From contig JAFGQN010000082.1 in the NCBI GenBank assembly GCA_016935665.1, positions 1 to 64,000 on the forward strand: a stretch of DNA of 64,000 nucleotides. The letters run 5' to 3'. Under the pieces are notes generated by a model, which ran no database searches, had not been told where the DNA came from, and saw nothing but the letters and a program-made list of their open reading frames with translations. Each line of letters begins with the position of its first letter. Within the stretch, counting starts at the first letter, position 1. Below, piece by piece: positions 45,118-54,742 of this stretch. The stretch comes from Deltaproteobacteria bacterium. GTDB taxonomy: Bacteria > Myxococcota_A > Polyangia > JAAYKL01. A program made the position numbers and the translations under genes.

Positions 45118-45864
45118 ATGTTGATGAAATTCTACAAAAAGACAACATCACAACACATGATACTGTGGCTGATGCTGTCTGTCGTTCTAACTATCCTCAT
45201 CACTGTGAGTCTTAACGTGTGGGCACTGTCTGTAAAACCAAGGGTGTTTGTGTACGTCAGTACGATGACCAGGGCCAGTACGCTTCAAAAAAAATTGCAG
45301 GGGGCGATGTCAAAAACGCAGGTGAAAGTCTTTAGCCGCATCAGAGACTTTAAGAAGGCCGTTTCAGATGAATCGCCGGATGCCGTGATTGCGCGGAAAA
45401 ATCTGGTACAGGGCGTTCAGATGAAACCAGGGCTGCAGGGTGTTTTGAATGGCAAAAAAACCGAAGCGTATGTTTTGCTCACCGTGGACAACAGCGTTGA
45501 CATAACAACGCTGAATGGAAAAAATGTCGGGGCCGTTGATGAATTGGGACGGCGCCAGACGGCCAGTTTTGTTGAAAAATCGCTTGGTGTCAAGCCTACG
45601 GTTAAACGTACGGTTAAAGTGGAAAACCTGCTTGCTTTGCTGCAGTTCTCAGCGGCAGATGCCATTTTTCTTCCCAAACGACTCACTGAAACGCTCAAGA
45701 AATCCAGTCAGTTGACGCTCGTTGAAACACCGGTCCCCGGAGCATCGATGCCGCTGCCGGTGGCGGCTTTTGCTTCCGACGAAGCAACAGCGGTGGTTGC
45801 ACCTGCCATAAAAGAATTAAGCCGGAGCATTAACAGCATTCTGGGGGTGGACTCATGGCAATAA
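45118..45864 (+). CDS. Membrane-anchored periplasmic-binding-like protein
   Basis: 248 residues from the ATG at 45118. One N-terminal helix (about 15-38) followed by a two-lobe binding fold: VFVYVSTMTRASTLQKKLQ, LLTVDNSVDITTLNGKNVGAVDELG and a later AFASDEATAVV segment. It resembles phosphonate/amino-acid-type solute-binding proteins of the PBP-like superfamily but stays membrane-anchored. No ABC transporter genes are adjacent. The next gene overlaps by 10 bases. Confidence 0.6.
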   Translation: MLMKFYKKTTSQHMILWLMLSVVLTILITVSLNVWALSVKPRVFVYVSTMTRASTLQKKLQGAMSKTQVKVFSRIRDFKKAVSDESPDAVIARKNLVQGVQMKPGLQGVLNGKKTEAYVLLTVDNSVDITTLNGKNVGAVDELGRRQTASFVEKSLGVKPTVKRTVKVENLLALLQFSAADAIFLPKRLTETLKKSSQLTLVETPVPGASMPLPVAAFASDEATAVVAPAIKELSRSINSILGVDSWQ

Positions 45865-46133
45865 AGTACATTGGCCTGATTGATAACGCTACCGTTAGAG
45901 AATATCGCGAGTATCAGAAGCGAAATCCAAGTGAACATCGACCGGTGATTATTTCTATGATGTCGTTTCTCAAGGAAATCATTGGATTGGTAAACAACGC
46001 CAATGGCATCGCCTATGAAGTACCAGGGGTCCTGTTCATGGTGCGCGCCGGAAACATCCTGAACGCAGATATTGTGTCGGTTGGGGTGGTTTACAGAGAT
46101 GCGTTAAACGACTATGTCCACGCCGAATCTTGA
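45855..46133 (+). CDS. Small protein overlapping the PBP-like gene
   Basis: 92 residues, no signal peptide. The core has YIGLIDNATVREYREYQKRN and GIAYEVPGVLFMVRAGNI. It begins 10 bases inside the upstream gene, so translation is coupled. No family recognised. Confidence 0.6.
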   Translation: MAIKYIGLIDNATVREYREYQKRNPSEHRPVIISMMSFLKEIIGLVNNANGIAYEVPGVLFMVRAGNILNADIVSVGVVYRDALNDYVHAES

Positions 46134-46241
46134 CAATTATCGACAGAAACAACGCGAAAAAAAACTTTGGCTCACGTGGAAACGCGGCCAATTTCATTGA
46201 TAAACGAGTTTTACTTTTTTTAAGGAAGTAGAGTTGACGCA

Positions 46242-48473
46242 ATGAAAAGCAACAATAATTATAATTATATCACGCAGAAACTGTCAATATTTTCGGCATT
46301 TCTGATACTCAAAGCGCTGTTTGGGACACAGAGTGCGCTCGCACAGGAAAATGCGTCCGGGAAAGACGCAATTCTCGATCTGTCTCTGGCCGATTTGCAG
46401 ACCATGGAAGTCACCACGAGGGCCGCCACCAGGTCGATTGCGATCTCTATTGATGAGGCGCCCTCCATAATATATGTGATCACACGAGAAGAAATCGATA
46501 TGTATGGGTATCGATCCATTGGCGAGGCCCTTGCATCCGTTCCCGGTCTCTTTGTAATAGATGACCTCGTGACCTCCAATGTGGGGATTCGCGGCATCAA
46601 TGGCGGTGCTGATTCCTGGAGCCGCATTATGAAGTTCATGATCGACGGTAAATCGGTGCATTACTATACTACCGGTGGTGTTCTACTCGGGCCCGAGTTT
46701 ATTCCAATGTCCGCTGTGGAAGCCATTGAAGTGATTGGCGGCCCTGGTTCTGCGATGTACGGAGCCAATGCCTTTTTAGGCGTGGTGAACATTGTCACTA
46801 AAACACTGGAGGACGGATTTAGTGGGTTGCTGGGTGGTGAAATGGGCATGAATCGTACCAAACTGGTGGTGGGCGGTGATGTGCTCGCAACAGGTACGTT
46901 TTTTAAAAAGTACCCCCTGTCATTGACGGGAGCGTTTGCTGCCAGCCGTATCGACCGCTCTGGTCTGGAAGTGCCTCAAGGATCGCCTGCGTATGATGCG
47001 TACTCAGGATTGGAGAGCGAAGACGATCTCAGTAAGCCAATAAGCGCTCTTTGCAAACTCGTATGGGATGCCAAACGGGCAGGTCAATTTGAGCTTTTCA
47101 CTTCATATCAGCGTCTGGACGCGTATGCAGAATTCAGTTCCGAGAGCGTGTTGTCTCACGAAAACCATTATCTGAAAACAAACAGGATTGCCCGTTTTGA
47201 CTATCGCGTCTCACTGTTTGATTTTGCAAAAAAGAAGAAAGTGGGGAATCCCGCATCGTTTTATGATTTGTTTAAAGGCAAACACGTTTACACCAATACC
47301 GTTGACTTTCATGCCTGGGCGGGCGCCACCAAAGGCCATCCTCTCGAAGATGAAGTACTCGATGTTGGAAGTCCCACGTTTAATATCCACCGCAATAGAA
47401 ATAACCTCACCTTTGAGGTGGGCGGTGAGTTCACCTATCAACTGGAGCTTAGCTCATTGCTGGTGGGAATTGATTTTCAAAGCACCAAAGACGACGGCGA
47501 TGAAATTGTGGAGATAAACAACCAAACGGGACATCGGGCATCCAGAGGTGCACCCGAATCACTTGAGTACGAAAACATGGGCGTTTTTGCGCAGGCGATT
47601 CTCTATCCGTTTCGTCAGCTGGGATTGGCCGCTGGTATGCGGTATGACAACTCCAGCCAGTGGGGAACCAATGTCAGTATGCGTTTTGGAGCGGTGGGGC
47701 GAATCATTGATGGACTGTATCTCAAGGCTCTGTATGGCACATCGTTTGTGCCTCCCGCCCCCAGTCAGCTGGGGGCCGTTCCCCTCGAACTGAATGGCGG
47801 CGTGCAGGGCAATCCCAACCTTGAAAGTCAGTCGGCTCAGACACCGGAAGCAGCGATTATTTTCAGTTACTGGAAACTCCTTGGACTGCAGTTGAGTGTG
47901 TTTTACACGAAAATTGAAAATCGTGTTGAGTTTGTTCAAAACGGACTCTTTCTTACAGCGGACAATCTCTCCGAATCCACCAGTGTCGGTGGCACATTCA
48001 GTGCGGATTTCAAATGGAAATTCTTTTTTTCCAAAGCGGACATTTCTCTAATAAAAACAGAAATTCAGGACCCGGATAATCCATCCTTCACGTGGCAAAC
48101 AGTTTACGGAGACGACATAGAAGGCGAACGGCGATCGCCCAATTTCCCTGGCGTCCTCGGTCATTTGAATCTGGGGGTTCGCTTTCCCGAGTATCATTTC
48201 CAACTGGCGATTCTCGGCGCTTATGTAGGAGATAGGAAATCATCATATGCCAATATCAATGAAAATCGTGAAAGTTATCTTCTGGACCCGTACTTTACCC
48301 TCGGTGCCAATGTGAGGACACTTGGCCTGCATCTGATTGGTGATCGTGAAACGGTTATTTCACTTCAAGGCTGCAATTTAACCAATTCCCAATATTCCCA
48401 TGGCGGAGCGTCAGGAACGGATATTCCTGCAATGGGAGTATCTGCATTCCTGAAACTGTCGCAAGAGATTTAA
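46242..48473 (+). CDS. TonB-dependent outer-membrane receptor
   Basis: 743 residues. Signal peptide ending near SALAQ (about 35). The plug domain has SIIYVITREEIDMYGYRSI, VPGLFVIDD, VGIRGINGG, VEAIEVIGGPGSAMYGANA and VNIVTKT. A 22-strand-type barrel ends in LKLSQEI. It should take up a ligand, such as a siderophore, cobalamin or an oligosaccharide, with energy from TonB. A classical TonB box is not obvious. It is flanked by binding-type proteins on both sides. Confidence 0.92.
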   Translation: MKSNNNYNYITQKLSIFSAFLILKALFGTQSALAQENASGKDAILDLSLADLQTMEVTTRAATRSIAISIDEAPSIIYVITREEIDMYGYRSIGEALASVPGLFVIDDLVTSNVGIRGINGGADSWSRIMKFMIDGKSVHYYTTGGVLLGPEFIPMSAVEAIEVIGGPGSAMYGANAFLGVVNIVTKTLEDGFSGLLGGEMGMNRTKLVVGGDVLATGTFFKKYPLSLTGAFAASRIDRSGLEVPQGSPAYDAYSGLESEDDLSKPISALCKLVWDAKRAGQFELFTSYQRLDAYAEFSSESVLSHENHYLKTNRIARFDYRVSLFDFAKKKKVGNPASFYDLFKGKHVYTNTVDFHAWAGATKGHPLEDEVLDVGSPTFNIHRNRNNLTFEVGGEFTYQLELSSLLVGIDFQSTKDDGDEIVEINNQTGHRASRGAPESLEYENMGVFAQAILYPFRQLGLAAGMRYDNSSQWGTNVSMRFGAVGRIIDGLYLKALYGTSFVPPAPSQLGAVPLELNGGVQGNPNLESQSAQTPEAAIIFSYWKLLGLQLSVFYTKIENRVEFVQNGLFLTADNLSESTSVGGTFSADFKWKFFFSKADISLIKTEIQDPDNPSFTWQTVYGDDIEGERRSPNFPGVLGHLNLGVRFPEYHFQLAILGAYVGDRKSSYANINENRESYLLDPYFTLGANVRTLGLHLIGDRETVISLQGCNLTNSQYSHGGASGTDIPAMGVSAFLKLSQEI

Positions 48474-48519
48474 GTGAAAACGAATTTTGTTTCACACACA
48501 CAAAGAAGGAGGTAAAAGC

Positions 48520-49761
48520 ATGTTCAGAAAAGTGATAATCGGGATTATGACACTTGGAACCCTTGCATTTGCGGGATGCGCTGAGGATAAGGACAGCAAA
48601 GGCTCTGGCGAAGCATTAAAGCTGGGCGCTGCTTTCGCCTTTACTGGTCCTTTGGCCCCGGAGGGACTTGAATGTGAGCAGGCATCCGACCTTGCTGTGT
48701 CGCAAATCAATGCCGCCGGTGGTATTCTCGGACAGAATCTTTCCCTGGTGAAAAGAGACACCCAGACAAACCCCGCGCTCTGTGGAGACATTGCCACGGA
48801 TCTGATTCAAAACCAAAACGTCCCCGTGATTTTTGGGGCGCTCTCCAGCGGCTGCACCAGCAACATTCTCGATGTGGCTGTGCCGGCCAAGGTATTGACC
48901 GGAAGCGCTGTATCACTGTCCACCAGTCTGACTTATGCCCGGGAAAACAACGGGCTGTTCTTCAGAACCATCGGCGCCAGCTATGATGCCATGCGCGCCC
49001 TCGCAGAAGAAATCGTCGATGCGGGCTATACCACAGTGACGGTTATTGCCAGTGACAACAGATTCACCGCTTCTTCCTCTGATGACTTCATCGCCGCGTT
49101 TGGCGCGCTCACCTGTGGCTCCACACCATGTACGGTCAATTTGCGTCATGACTATTCCGAGACCATTGATCCCAACACATATGACTTTGCAGCAGATATG
49201 ACCACCATTATGGCAGCTGGTTCAGACGCCATTTTCTTTAATGGCTATCCCGAGGACGGACTTGGATTTCTACAGGCTGCGCTGGCAGCGGGTTACACGG
49301 GAACGCCATATATTTCGGTTCCAATGGCCAATAACATTGGCGGATTTCTGGATGCGGCAACGGCCGCCAAAGTGCGTTGGATTTACGCCCCGCCTTACAG
49401 TGGTCAAAGTTACAACGCATTTAAGGCATCTTACGAGTCAACCTACAAAATTGAACTTGCGAGCAGCCGAATTTCTGAACAGGCATACGACCTCGTAATG
49501 ATTGTGGCGTTGGCCATGGTAAAAGCCGGCACAGTCACTGACGGTGCGGCGATTGCTGCTGCGATTCGCGATGTGTCCAATCCGCCGGGGCAATTGGTGT
49601 ATTCAAACCAGTACGCTCAAATCGTTCAGTTGATTGAAAGCGGCGCCGATGTGGATTATGTGGGCGCATCCGGCTCCTGCGACATCAACGAGCGTGGCGA
49701 CGCCGAAATTGTTCAACAGATGATGGGATACGTCAATGGTGTTCCAACACCCGTGAACTAA
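48520..49761 (+). CDS. LivJ-type (branched-chain amino-acid-like) binding lipoprotein
   Basis: 413 residues from the ATG at 48520 after GAAGGAGG. Lipobox LAFAGC (Cys at about 20). Type I periplasmic-binding fold: KLGAAFAFTGPLAPEG, AVSQINAAGGILGQ, VIFGALSSGCTSNI, VIASDNRFT and FNGYPEDGLGF. No ABC permease or ATPase is nearby, so it is an orphan. It follows the TonB receptor by 46 bases and probably shares its transcript. Confidence 0.88.
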   Translation: MFRKVIIGIMTLGTLAFAGCAEDKDSKGSGEALKLGAAFAFTGPLAPEGLECEQASDLAVSQINAAGGILGQNLSLVKRDTQTNPALCGDIATDLIQNQNVPVIFGALSSGCTSNILDVAVPAKVLTGSAVSLSTSLTYARENNGLFFRTIGASYDAMRALAEEIVDAGYTTVTVIASDNRFTASSSDDFIAAFGALTCGSTPCTVNLRHDYSETIDPNTYDFAADMTTIMAAGSDAIFFNGYPEDGLGFLQAALAAGYTGTPYISVPMANNIGGFLDAATAAKVRWIYAPPYSGQSYNAFKASYESTYKIELASSRISEQAYDLVMIVALAMVKAGTVTDGAAIAAAIRDVSNPPGQLVYSNQYAQIVQLIESGADVDYVGASGSCDINERGDAEIVQQMMGYVNGVPTPVN

Positions 49762-49783
49762 AGGTGAAGTAGCCATACTTCTC

Positions 49784-50884
49784 TTATGGTTTGGGGCAAA
49801 CCGCCCAGCTATCCACGGTGCTTCGAACGCCATCAAAAAGTGCGTAACCGTTTCTGAACGTGCCAAGTGTTCCCTGCCTCGCCACAATGCCAATGTAATC
49901 GTTTTTTTTGTTCCAGAACGGGTATGCGCCATAGGCGCCCGGACTGGACACCAGGGTTGCTTCCTGGCAATTCCAGACTGGACTGTGGCATTCTATCCAC
50001 ATTCCAAATCCATAGTGCCAGTCTTCCTGGACCCCCTCGTATGCCGGTGAGTACGAGATTGGTGTTGCCCCAACCTGGTCACTGCTGGCCATCGACACGA
50101 TGTCACCGGATGAATAAAACGCAGATGTTTTGAACGCGCGGATAAAGTCGATGTAATCCATTGCCGTCCACGTCATGCCTCCTGCCAGTCTGGGATTGGT
50201 GATGGAGGGTAAATTGTATGCGGAATGGACAAATAAACCGGTCTGCTGCTGAAAGGCGGTAAAAAGCGAGGTCCAGTCCGCATAGCCGCCTGCTCTCACT
50301 GCCATGGCGCCGGCTACCTGCAAATGATTGCTGGCGTAGTGAAATGATTCGCCTGGAGCAGTTCCAGCAGTCAGATTGTTTTCGGCAATACTGGCGACGC
50401 ATTCAAAAAAATCCCGGTTGGGCAGATTGTTGCATGGCGCGTCATCATTGAGCCCGGACTGAAAACTCAATAACTGGGCCAATGTTATGCTGTACAGCGG
50501 GCTGGTCGCATCAACGGGCCATTCAGTGGCGGTCAGATATTTTTGCGGCGTGTCTTCCAAAGAGAGCATTCCTTTGTCGACGAGAGTTAAAATGACCGCG
50601 GCGCTGACCCACTTTGAAGTCGATGCCGACTCGTACAGCGTCTCCATGGTGGCAGTGCCGCGCGAGTAAATGAATGTCTCCCCCGCCCAATCCTCCAGAT
50701 ACATAACAAAATCTGCGTCTGTAGTGGCCGTTTCAAGCTGCTGTGTCAGCAGATTCGCCAATGTTGCTTTAGAGCAATTGGAGGTGTCCACAATGTTGTC
50801 TGGCTTTGAGTCCGTGGTACTTGAATGACACGCCGTCATAGTTGTCGTCATTGCACTAACTAACAGGAAAAATACGCTTTTCAT
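49784..50884 (-). CDS. Serine hydrolase, beta-lactamase/transpeptidase-like lipoprotein
   Basis: 366 residues from the ATG at 50884 (AAGGAG site). Lipobox MTAC (Cys at about 19). SxxK catalytic motif STSK (Ser88, Lys91); the tyrosine motif is YASN; a late GAYGAYPFW region stands where the third motif should be. It may be a class C-like beta-lactamase-fold esterase or D-aminopeptidase rather than a true beta-lactamase. It starts 5 bases after the methyltransferase stop, so the two are co-transcribed. Confidence 0.85.
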   Translation of the reverse strand: MKSVFFLLVSAMTTTMTACHSSTTDSKPDNIVDTSNCSKATLANLLTQQLETATTDADFVMYLEDWAGETFIYSRGTATMETLYESASTSKWVSAAVILTLVDKGMLSLEDTPQKYLTATEWPVDATSPLYSITLAQLLSFQSGLNDDAPCNNLPNRDFFECVASIAENNLTAGTAPGESFHYASNHLQVAGAMAVRAGGYADWTSLFTAFQQQTGLFVHSAYNLPSITNPRLAGGMTWTAMDYIDFIRAFKTSAFYSSGDIVSMASSDQVGATPISYSPAYEGVQEDWHYGFGMWIECHSPVWNCQEATLVSSPGAYGAYPFWNKKNDYIGIVARQGTLGTFRNGYALFDGVRSTVDSWAVCPKP

Positions 50885-50889
50885 TTTGT

Positions 50890-52089
50890 TTAACTCCTTC
50901 TTGCCAGCAACATCAGATTGCGGGGTGTGATTTGTGACGGACAAAACTCACCATAATTTACAGTAAAACCGATTTCTTCCAGATGTGCCACTCTGTCGAG
51001 AAAAAGCCATACTTCGATGGGTCGACGAAACAACTGCCTCGAAATACTCAGCGCACTCACCAAATGCCGACGTTCCCAGCCATTTTTCTCCGCCTGGCGC
51101 CAGTTCACCCGGGAAGGCAATTCGCGCTGCACGCTTTCGCTCGCTGCCCGGCAAAATGACTCAAACGAGCCGCGTATCATTGCCGGGGCGATTTTGCCTG
51201 CGGGCGTGTATTCATCCGCACCTGAGGATTCGCGCAGCAATAAATCCAAACCCAGTCGAAACGCCATCTCCCGTTTGCGAAAAGCGCGTCTGTGTTGTGT
51301 CGATTTCACTTCGTCAAGCGCCGGAAGTCGTAACTGATGGCGGGTGAACGTCAATCCTGTTTGTTTTCCTGCGGATGACACCGGAGAAAAATGCATTCCA
51401 TCAATTCGCTGATAGCAGCAGGGAACAACCGCCATGAATGCGGGCGCGCAATGGGTTGCCAATTCAAACAGTCGCGTGTTTAGTTGCCCGCACGCATGAA
51501 GAGCGACGACTCCTGTTTCAGCTGTAAGCGTTGCCGAAATGTCGTCTTTCAGGACGTTTGCCGTATAAAAAGTAACTGGGCATTGCTCTGCTGCCATTCT
51601 CACATTTCCCCGATGTACCAGATGCATATTCAACTCCAGACAGTGGACCGGGCGCCCGGTATGACGATGCATTGCCACGCCCAGATGACCCTTTCCCGCG
51701 CACCAATCCACCCAGCGATTCACATCGACACAGGCGCTGCGCAAAACTGCTGATGTAAAATATGCGATTTGCTGCCATTTGCGATGGTCCACCCCGGAGG
51801 GGCGCGGCCCAGCTGTTACGGAATTCTCGGTCAGCGACATCATTTTTGTATGATGGAACAGCGCAGACGACAGAGTCGGCAAGGCACCGTTTTCCTTTAA
51901 AAACGCAAGTGGATTGGCCTCCACCTTTTCAATTTTGTCGTCAGGAATTTCACGCAGTACAGCCGACAACTTTGGCCATTCGGTTTCCCAGGGGACCGGT
52001 ACGCACACAAACGGGCGCTGCTCCCATAGAGGGCGGTACGCATGGAGAAACGCAGCCGTTTCGTGAAGCCGCTGTGTCGTCGAATTCAT
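50890..52089 (-). CDS. SAM-dependent methyltransferase (METTL25/RRNAD1-like)
   Basis: 399 residues. The SAM motif is WVDWCAGKGHLGVAM near residue 130; VVALHACGQL and MAVVPCCYQ near residue 185-215 match the METTL25/RRNAD1-type methyltransferase pattern. Those relatives methylate histidine or ribosomal RNA in eukaryotes; the bacterial substrate is unknown. No signal peptide. Confidence 0.78.
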   Translation of the reverse strand: MNSTTQRLHETAAFLHAYRPLWEQRPFVCVPVPWETEWPKLSAVLREIPDDKIEKVEANPLAFLKENGALPTLSSALFHHTKMMSLTENSVTAGPRPSGVDHRKWQQIAYFTSAVLRSACVDVNRWVDWCAGKGHLGVAMHRHTGRPVHCLELNMHLVHRGNVRMAAEQCPVTFYTANVLKDDISATLTAETGVVALHACGQLNTRLFELATHCAPAFMAVVPCCYQRIDGMHFSPVSSAGKQTGLTFTRHQLRLPALDEVKSTQHRRAFRKREMAFRLGLDLLLRESSGADEYTPAGKIAPAMIRGSFESFCRAASESVQRELPSRVNWRQAEKNGWERRHLVSALSISRQLFRRPIEVWLFLDRVAHLEEIGFTVNYGEFCPSQITPRNLMLLARRS

Positions 52090-52112
52090 CGCACAATTTT
52101 CACTGCGATATG

Positions 52113-52448
52113 TCAGGCTTGTTTCTGGCGCTGCGCTTCAATCGCCACAACCAGCAGAACGGCCGCCACCGCCGGTGCCGCGTACAATCCGCTTTTTATG
52201 GTAATTCCCGCACGAAGTGCCCATGCCACCGCCAGCGCCATTGCGGCATAGCCCACCGAGCATACCAGTAAAAAGACCAGAAATCTCGCAATCACATTGA
52301 AGGACGCAGTAGCTCTGGAAATCATCCTGCGCACATACCTGTCTAAAACCACAACCACCGCCGCTGTTAAAATGATAACCAGTTCAGGCAAATGGGCCTG
52401 GGCCAGATTATTCCAGTAATCGAGTGACAGCAATGCTGAAAAATCCAT
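52113..52448 (-). CDS. DUF3392-like membrane protein
   Basis: 111 residues with three membrane helices (about 22-36, 53-72, 85-103) and a basic loop DRYVRRMISRA. Pattern and length agree with DUF3392. Function unknown. It lies 23 bases upstream of the methyltransferase start on the same strand. Confidence 0.7.
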   Translation of the reverse strand: MDFSALLSLDYWNNLAQAHLPELVIILTAAVVVVLDRYVRRMISRATASFNVIARFLVFLLVCSVGYAAMALAVAWALRAGITIKSGLYAAPAVAAVLLVVAIEAQRQKQA

Positions 52449-52522
52449 ATGGTGTATCTCCCGTGAATCAATACTGATGAATTGTTAGTGTCGATTATCT
52501 CCGATAAGGTTTGAGATGACCG

Positions 52523-53890
52523 TTATTTTTTGTATTCTTCAAACGCCGCGAGAATCTCTGTTGCGATGCGTTCTCCCAGTGTCAGATATCCGCGCACAGT
52601 CAAATGGATACCATCCGATTGAGCCAGCGGCGGGGAAAGGGATTGCCATGTTTGATGCGCCCCTTCACCGCCCATCATTTCCCTAAGGTTAATAAACCCA
52701 CATCCAATCTCCGCAGCCACTTCCCGCTGCACCTGAATGATCCATTCGATTCGCTCTCCCTCGCCATTGCTCGATACCCTGTCCGGCGGCCCAAGCATTA
52801 GACAGGATGCGTCCGGTGCGCCACCTTTAAATTTGATCATCGTCATTCTGACTTTTTCTTTGTAACTTTCCGGCGTAAGACTCCTGGAGCCGGATTCGTT
52901 TGTGCCATACATCGTGACGATAAGATTGGGATCTCTGCGGGCAATCTGCTTTTGCAATTCGGCCTCATTCCAGCGATGTGGCGTGTAAAAGAAGCCGCCA
53001 TTTACGCCCAGTGCGTCGTAGACCAACCCTCTGTTTGATTCCACTGCGGCGCCAAACAGCCGTACTTCGCCATCGCCTTCCAGCCGTACTTCAAACTGAT
53101 GGGGACCTTCCTTTACTTTCACCTTGAAAAAGCCCGATCGTTTACGTTTACCGTCGGTGGCAATGGTACCTCTGCGCTGGCCATCCACAAACACCTTCAT
53201 ATGCCCGCCTTCCGGCTGTACCATGTAAAAGACATCAAACAGCGACGCCTTTTTGCCGAATCCCTTTTCCAGATTGGTCTGCACAATCGATCGCGCGAAA
53301 GGTGTTGAGGATTCGGTGGTAATGCCCGCAAGGCCGTAGTATCCGTCCAGAGTTACCGGGTCCGCAGCAATCAAAATGCGTTCGGGTTCCCATTCTCCGG
53401 TGGCAGACACTTCAATATCCTTGGGACGGTAGGAGCGCCAGGGTTTTCCCAGCAGAACAAAACCGCGCCCGCCATCGCCAAATCGTTCCTGTAGCGCACG
53501 ACGTACCGTGGTGGTCAGGAAATCCGCAGCCGTGTGCGAATCGCCATAATGTAAAACGCGAACCTTGTCTCTTTGCTTGTTCTCCAACGCAACCAGTGCG
53601 TCATAAAACGCGCTCAGAGGGTCATCTCCCATTAATGGCACTTCGATGCCGACGCGGGGATCATCTTTCAGTCCGCCTGGGCCCACATCCACGCCTGTTT
53701 CTTCATCTCCGCCGGATTTTTCAATTCCATCTGCAGAAACACGAAATTCATTCGTGCTGTCCATTCCTCTGGCGTGCATTTTCTCCGAATTGGGACACGA
53801 AAGCATCAATGCACTTATAATCAGAAGGAGTGCCAGCATGGAGCGTCGCTCCACCCAATTGTAAACCGTTGTGTGACAAAGTGCTTCCAT
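52523..53890 (-). CDS. SGNH/GDSL-hydrolase lipoprotein
   Basis: About 455 residues; the start is uncertain (ATG at 53890 or 53839; neither has a strong site). VERRSMLALLLIISALMLSC is a likely lipoprotein signal. SGNH blocks: VRVLHYGDSHTAADF (Ser nucleophile), MYGTNES (block III) and DGIHLTVRGY (catalytic Asp/His). A sheet-rich domain lies between block I and block III. Probable ester hydrolase or acyltransferase acting on cell-surface polysaccharide. Divergent from the SGNH/MBOAT pair at 54-56 kb. Confidence 0.85.
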   Translation of the reverse strand: MEALCHTTVYNWVERRSMLALLLIISALMLSCPNSEKMHARGMDSTNEFRVSADGIEKSGGDEETGVDVGPGGLKDDPRVGIEVPLMGDDPLSAFYDALVALENKQRDKVRVLHYGDSHTAADFLTTTVRRALQERFGDGGRGFVLLGKPWRSYRPKDIEVSATGEWEPERILIAADPVTLDGYYGLAGITTESSTPFARSIVQTNLEKGFGKKASLFDVFYMVQPEGGHMKVFVDGQRRGTIATDGKRKRSGFFKVKVKEGPHQFEVRLEGDGEVRLFGAAVESNRGLVYDALGVNGGFFYTPHRWNEAELQKQIARRDPNLIVTMYGTNESGSRSLTPESYKEKVRMTMIKFKGGAPDASCLMLGPPDRVSSNGEGERIEWIIQVQREVAAEIGCGFINLREMMGGEGAHQTWQSLSPPLAQSDGIHLTVRGYLTLGERIATEILAAFEEYKK

Positions 53891-54091
53891 GTAAGAGATG
53901 ATATTACTTTTTCCTACAAGAAACAACATTTATAATTAAATTCCTTTCTGTGCCCCCTTATTAAAATTATACACAAATATGGAAAACGCGACGGACTTTT
54001 TTGTACTATTATTATCTAAAGGTGACCATTTTCCCCACTTCTGATCTTGGCAAAGTGGTCGCTTTGATGTTTATGGAGTGTTGTGAATTTT

Positions 54092-54742
54092 ATGAAGTAC
54101 ACCTTCTTGCTCATTTTAACCTTCGGCGTCATCGCTTTCGCATTTATCCCAACTGCGAAATCGCTTGCCGATTCAGCAATTCAGAATGCTGAGTCGGCGA
54201 ACTCAGCGGTGCGCGACTGGCATGGTGTACGTGTTCTTCACATTGGGGATTCGAATCTCGAAAACTGGGGCCTCAAGGGCACCCTTCGAAAAAAATTCAA
54301 ACAGGCAGGTGCCGACTACACCGTATCCGCATGGAAAGGCTCCAGCAGCCGCTCCTGGTTGCGTTCCGGCAGGTTGCAGCGTCTGTTACAAAAAAAAGCG
54401 CCTCACGTGGTTCTTGTAAATCTTGGCACCAATATCAGCAAGGCGGATGACCCGACCGTGTACATGCGGTTTGTCACCAGTGTTGCCATGAAAATTGCCC
54501 CACGGGAATGCTACTGGGTCGCGCCACCCCCTTTAATTGACGACGAACACGGTTTTTACAACATGCTTCAGTCCGCATCCAAACCCTGCATTTTTCTCGA
54601 TTCTCGAAGAATCGATTTTGAAATTCCCGCAAACAGACGGGTGTTTCATTTAGATAAACGACAATCCACTGTCTGGGCGGAGCAGATTTGGAAATGGCTG
54701 AACGAGCCGACTGTTCCCCCGGAGAGTGTCGATGGCGTTTAA
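54092..54742 (+). CDS. SGNH-fold protein, probable AlgJ/X-type acyl-transfer partner
   Basis: 216 residues from ATG 54092 (a GTG at 54083 with a closer GGAG site is equally possible). One N-terminal membrane or signal helix, then SGNH block I (VRVLHIGDSNLE) and block III (VLVNLGTNIS). The final catalytic DxxH block is not obvious, which is seen in some AlgX/J-type partners. The MBOAT gene starts 11 bases before its stop, so the pair is coupled. It probably finishes O-acetylation of a surface polysaccharide. Confidence 0.8.
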   Translation: MKYTFLLILTFGVIAFAFIPTAKSLADSAIQNAESANSAVRDWHGVRVLHIGDSNLENWGLKGTLRKKFKQAGADYTVSAWKGSSSRSWLRSGRLQRLLQKKAPHVVLVNLGTNISKADDPTVYMRFVTSVAMKIAPRECYWVAPPPLIDDEHGFYNMLQSASKPCIFLDSRRIDFEIPANRRVFHLDKRQSTVWAEQIWKWLNEPTVPPESVDGV

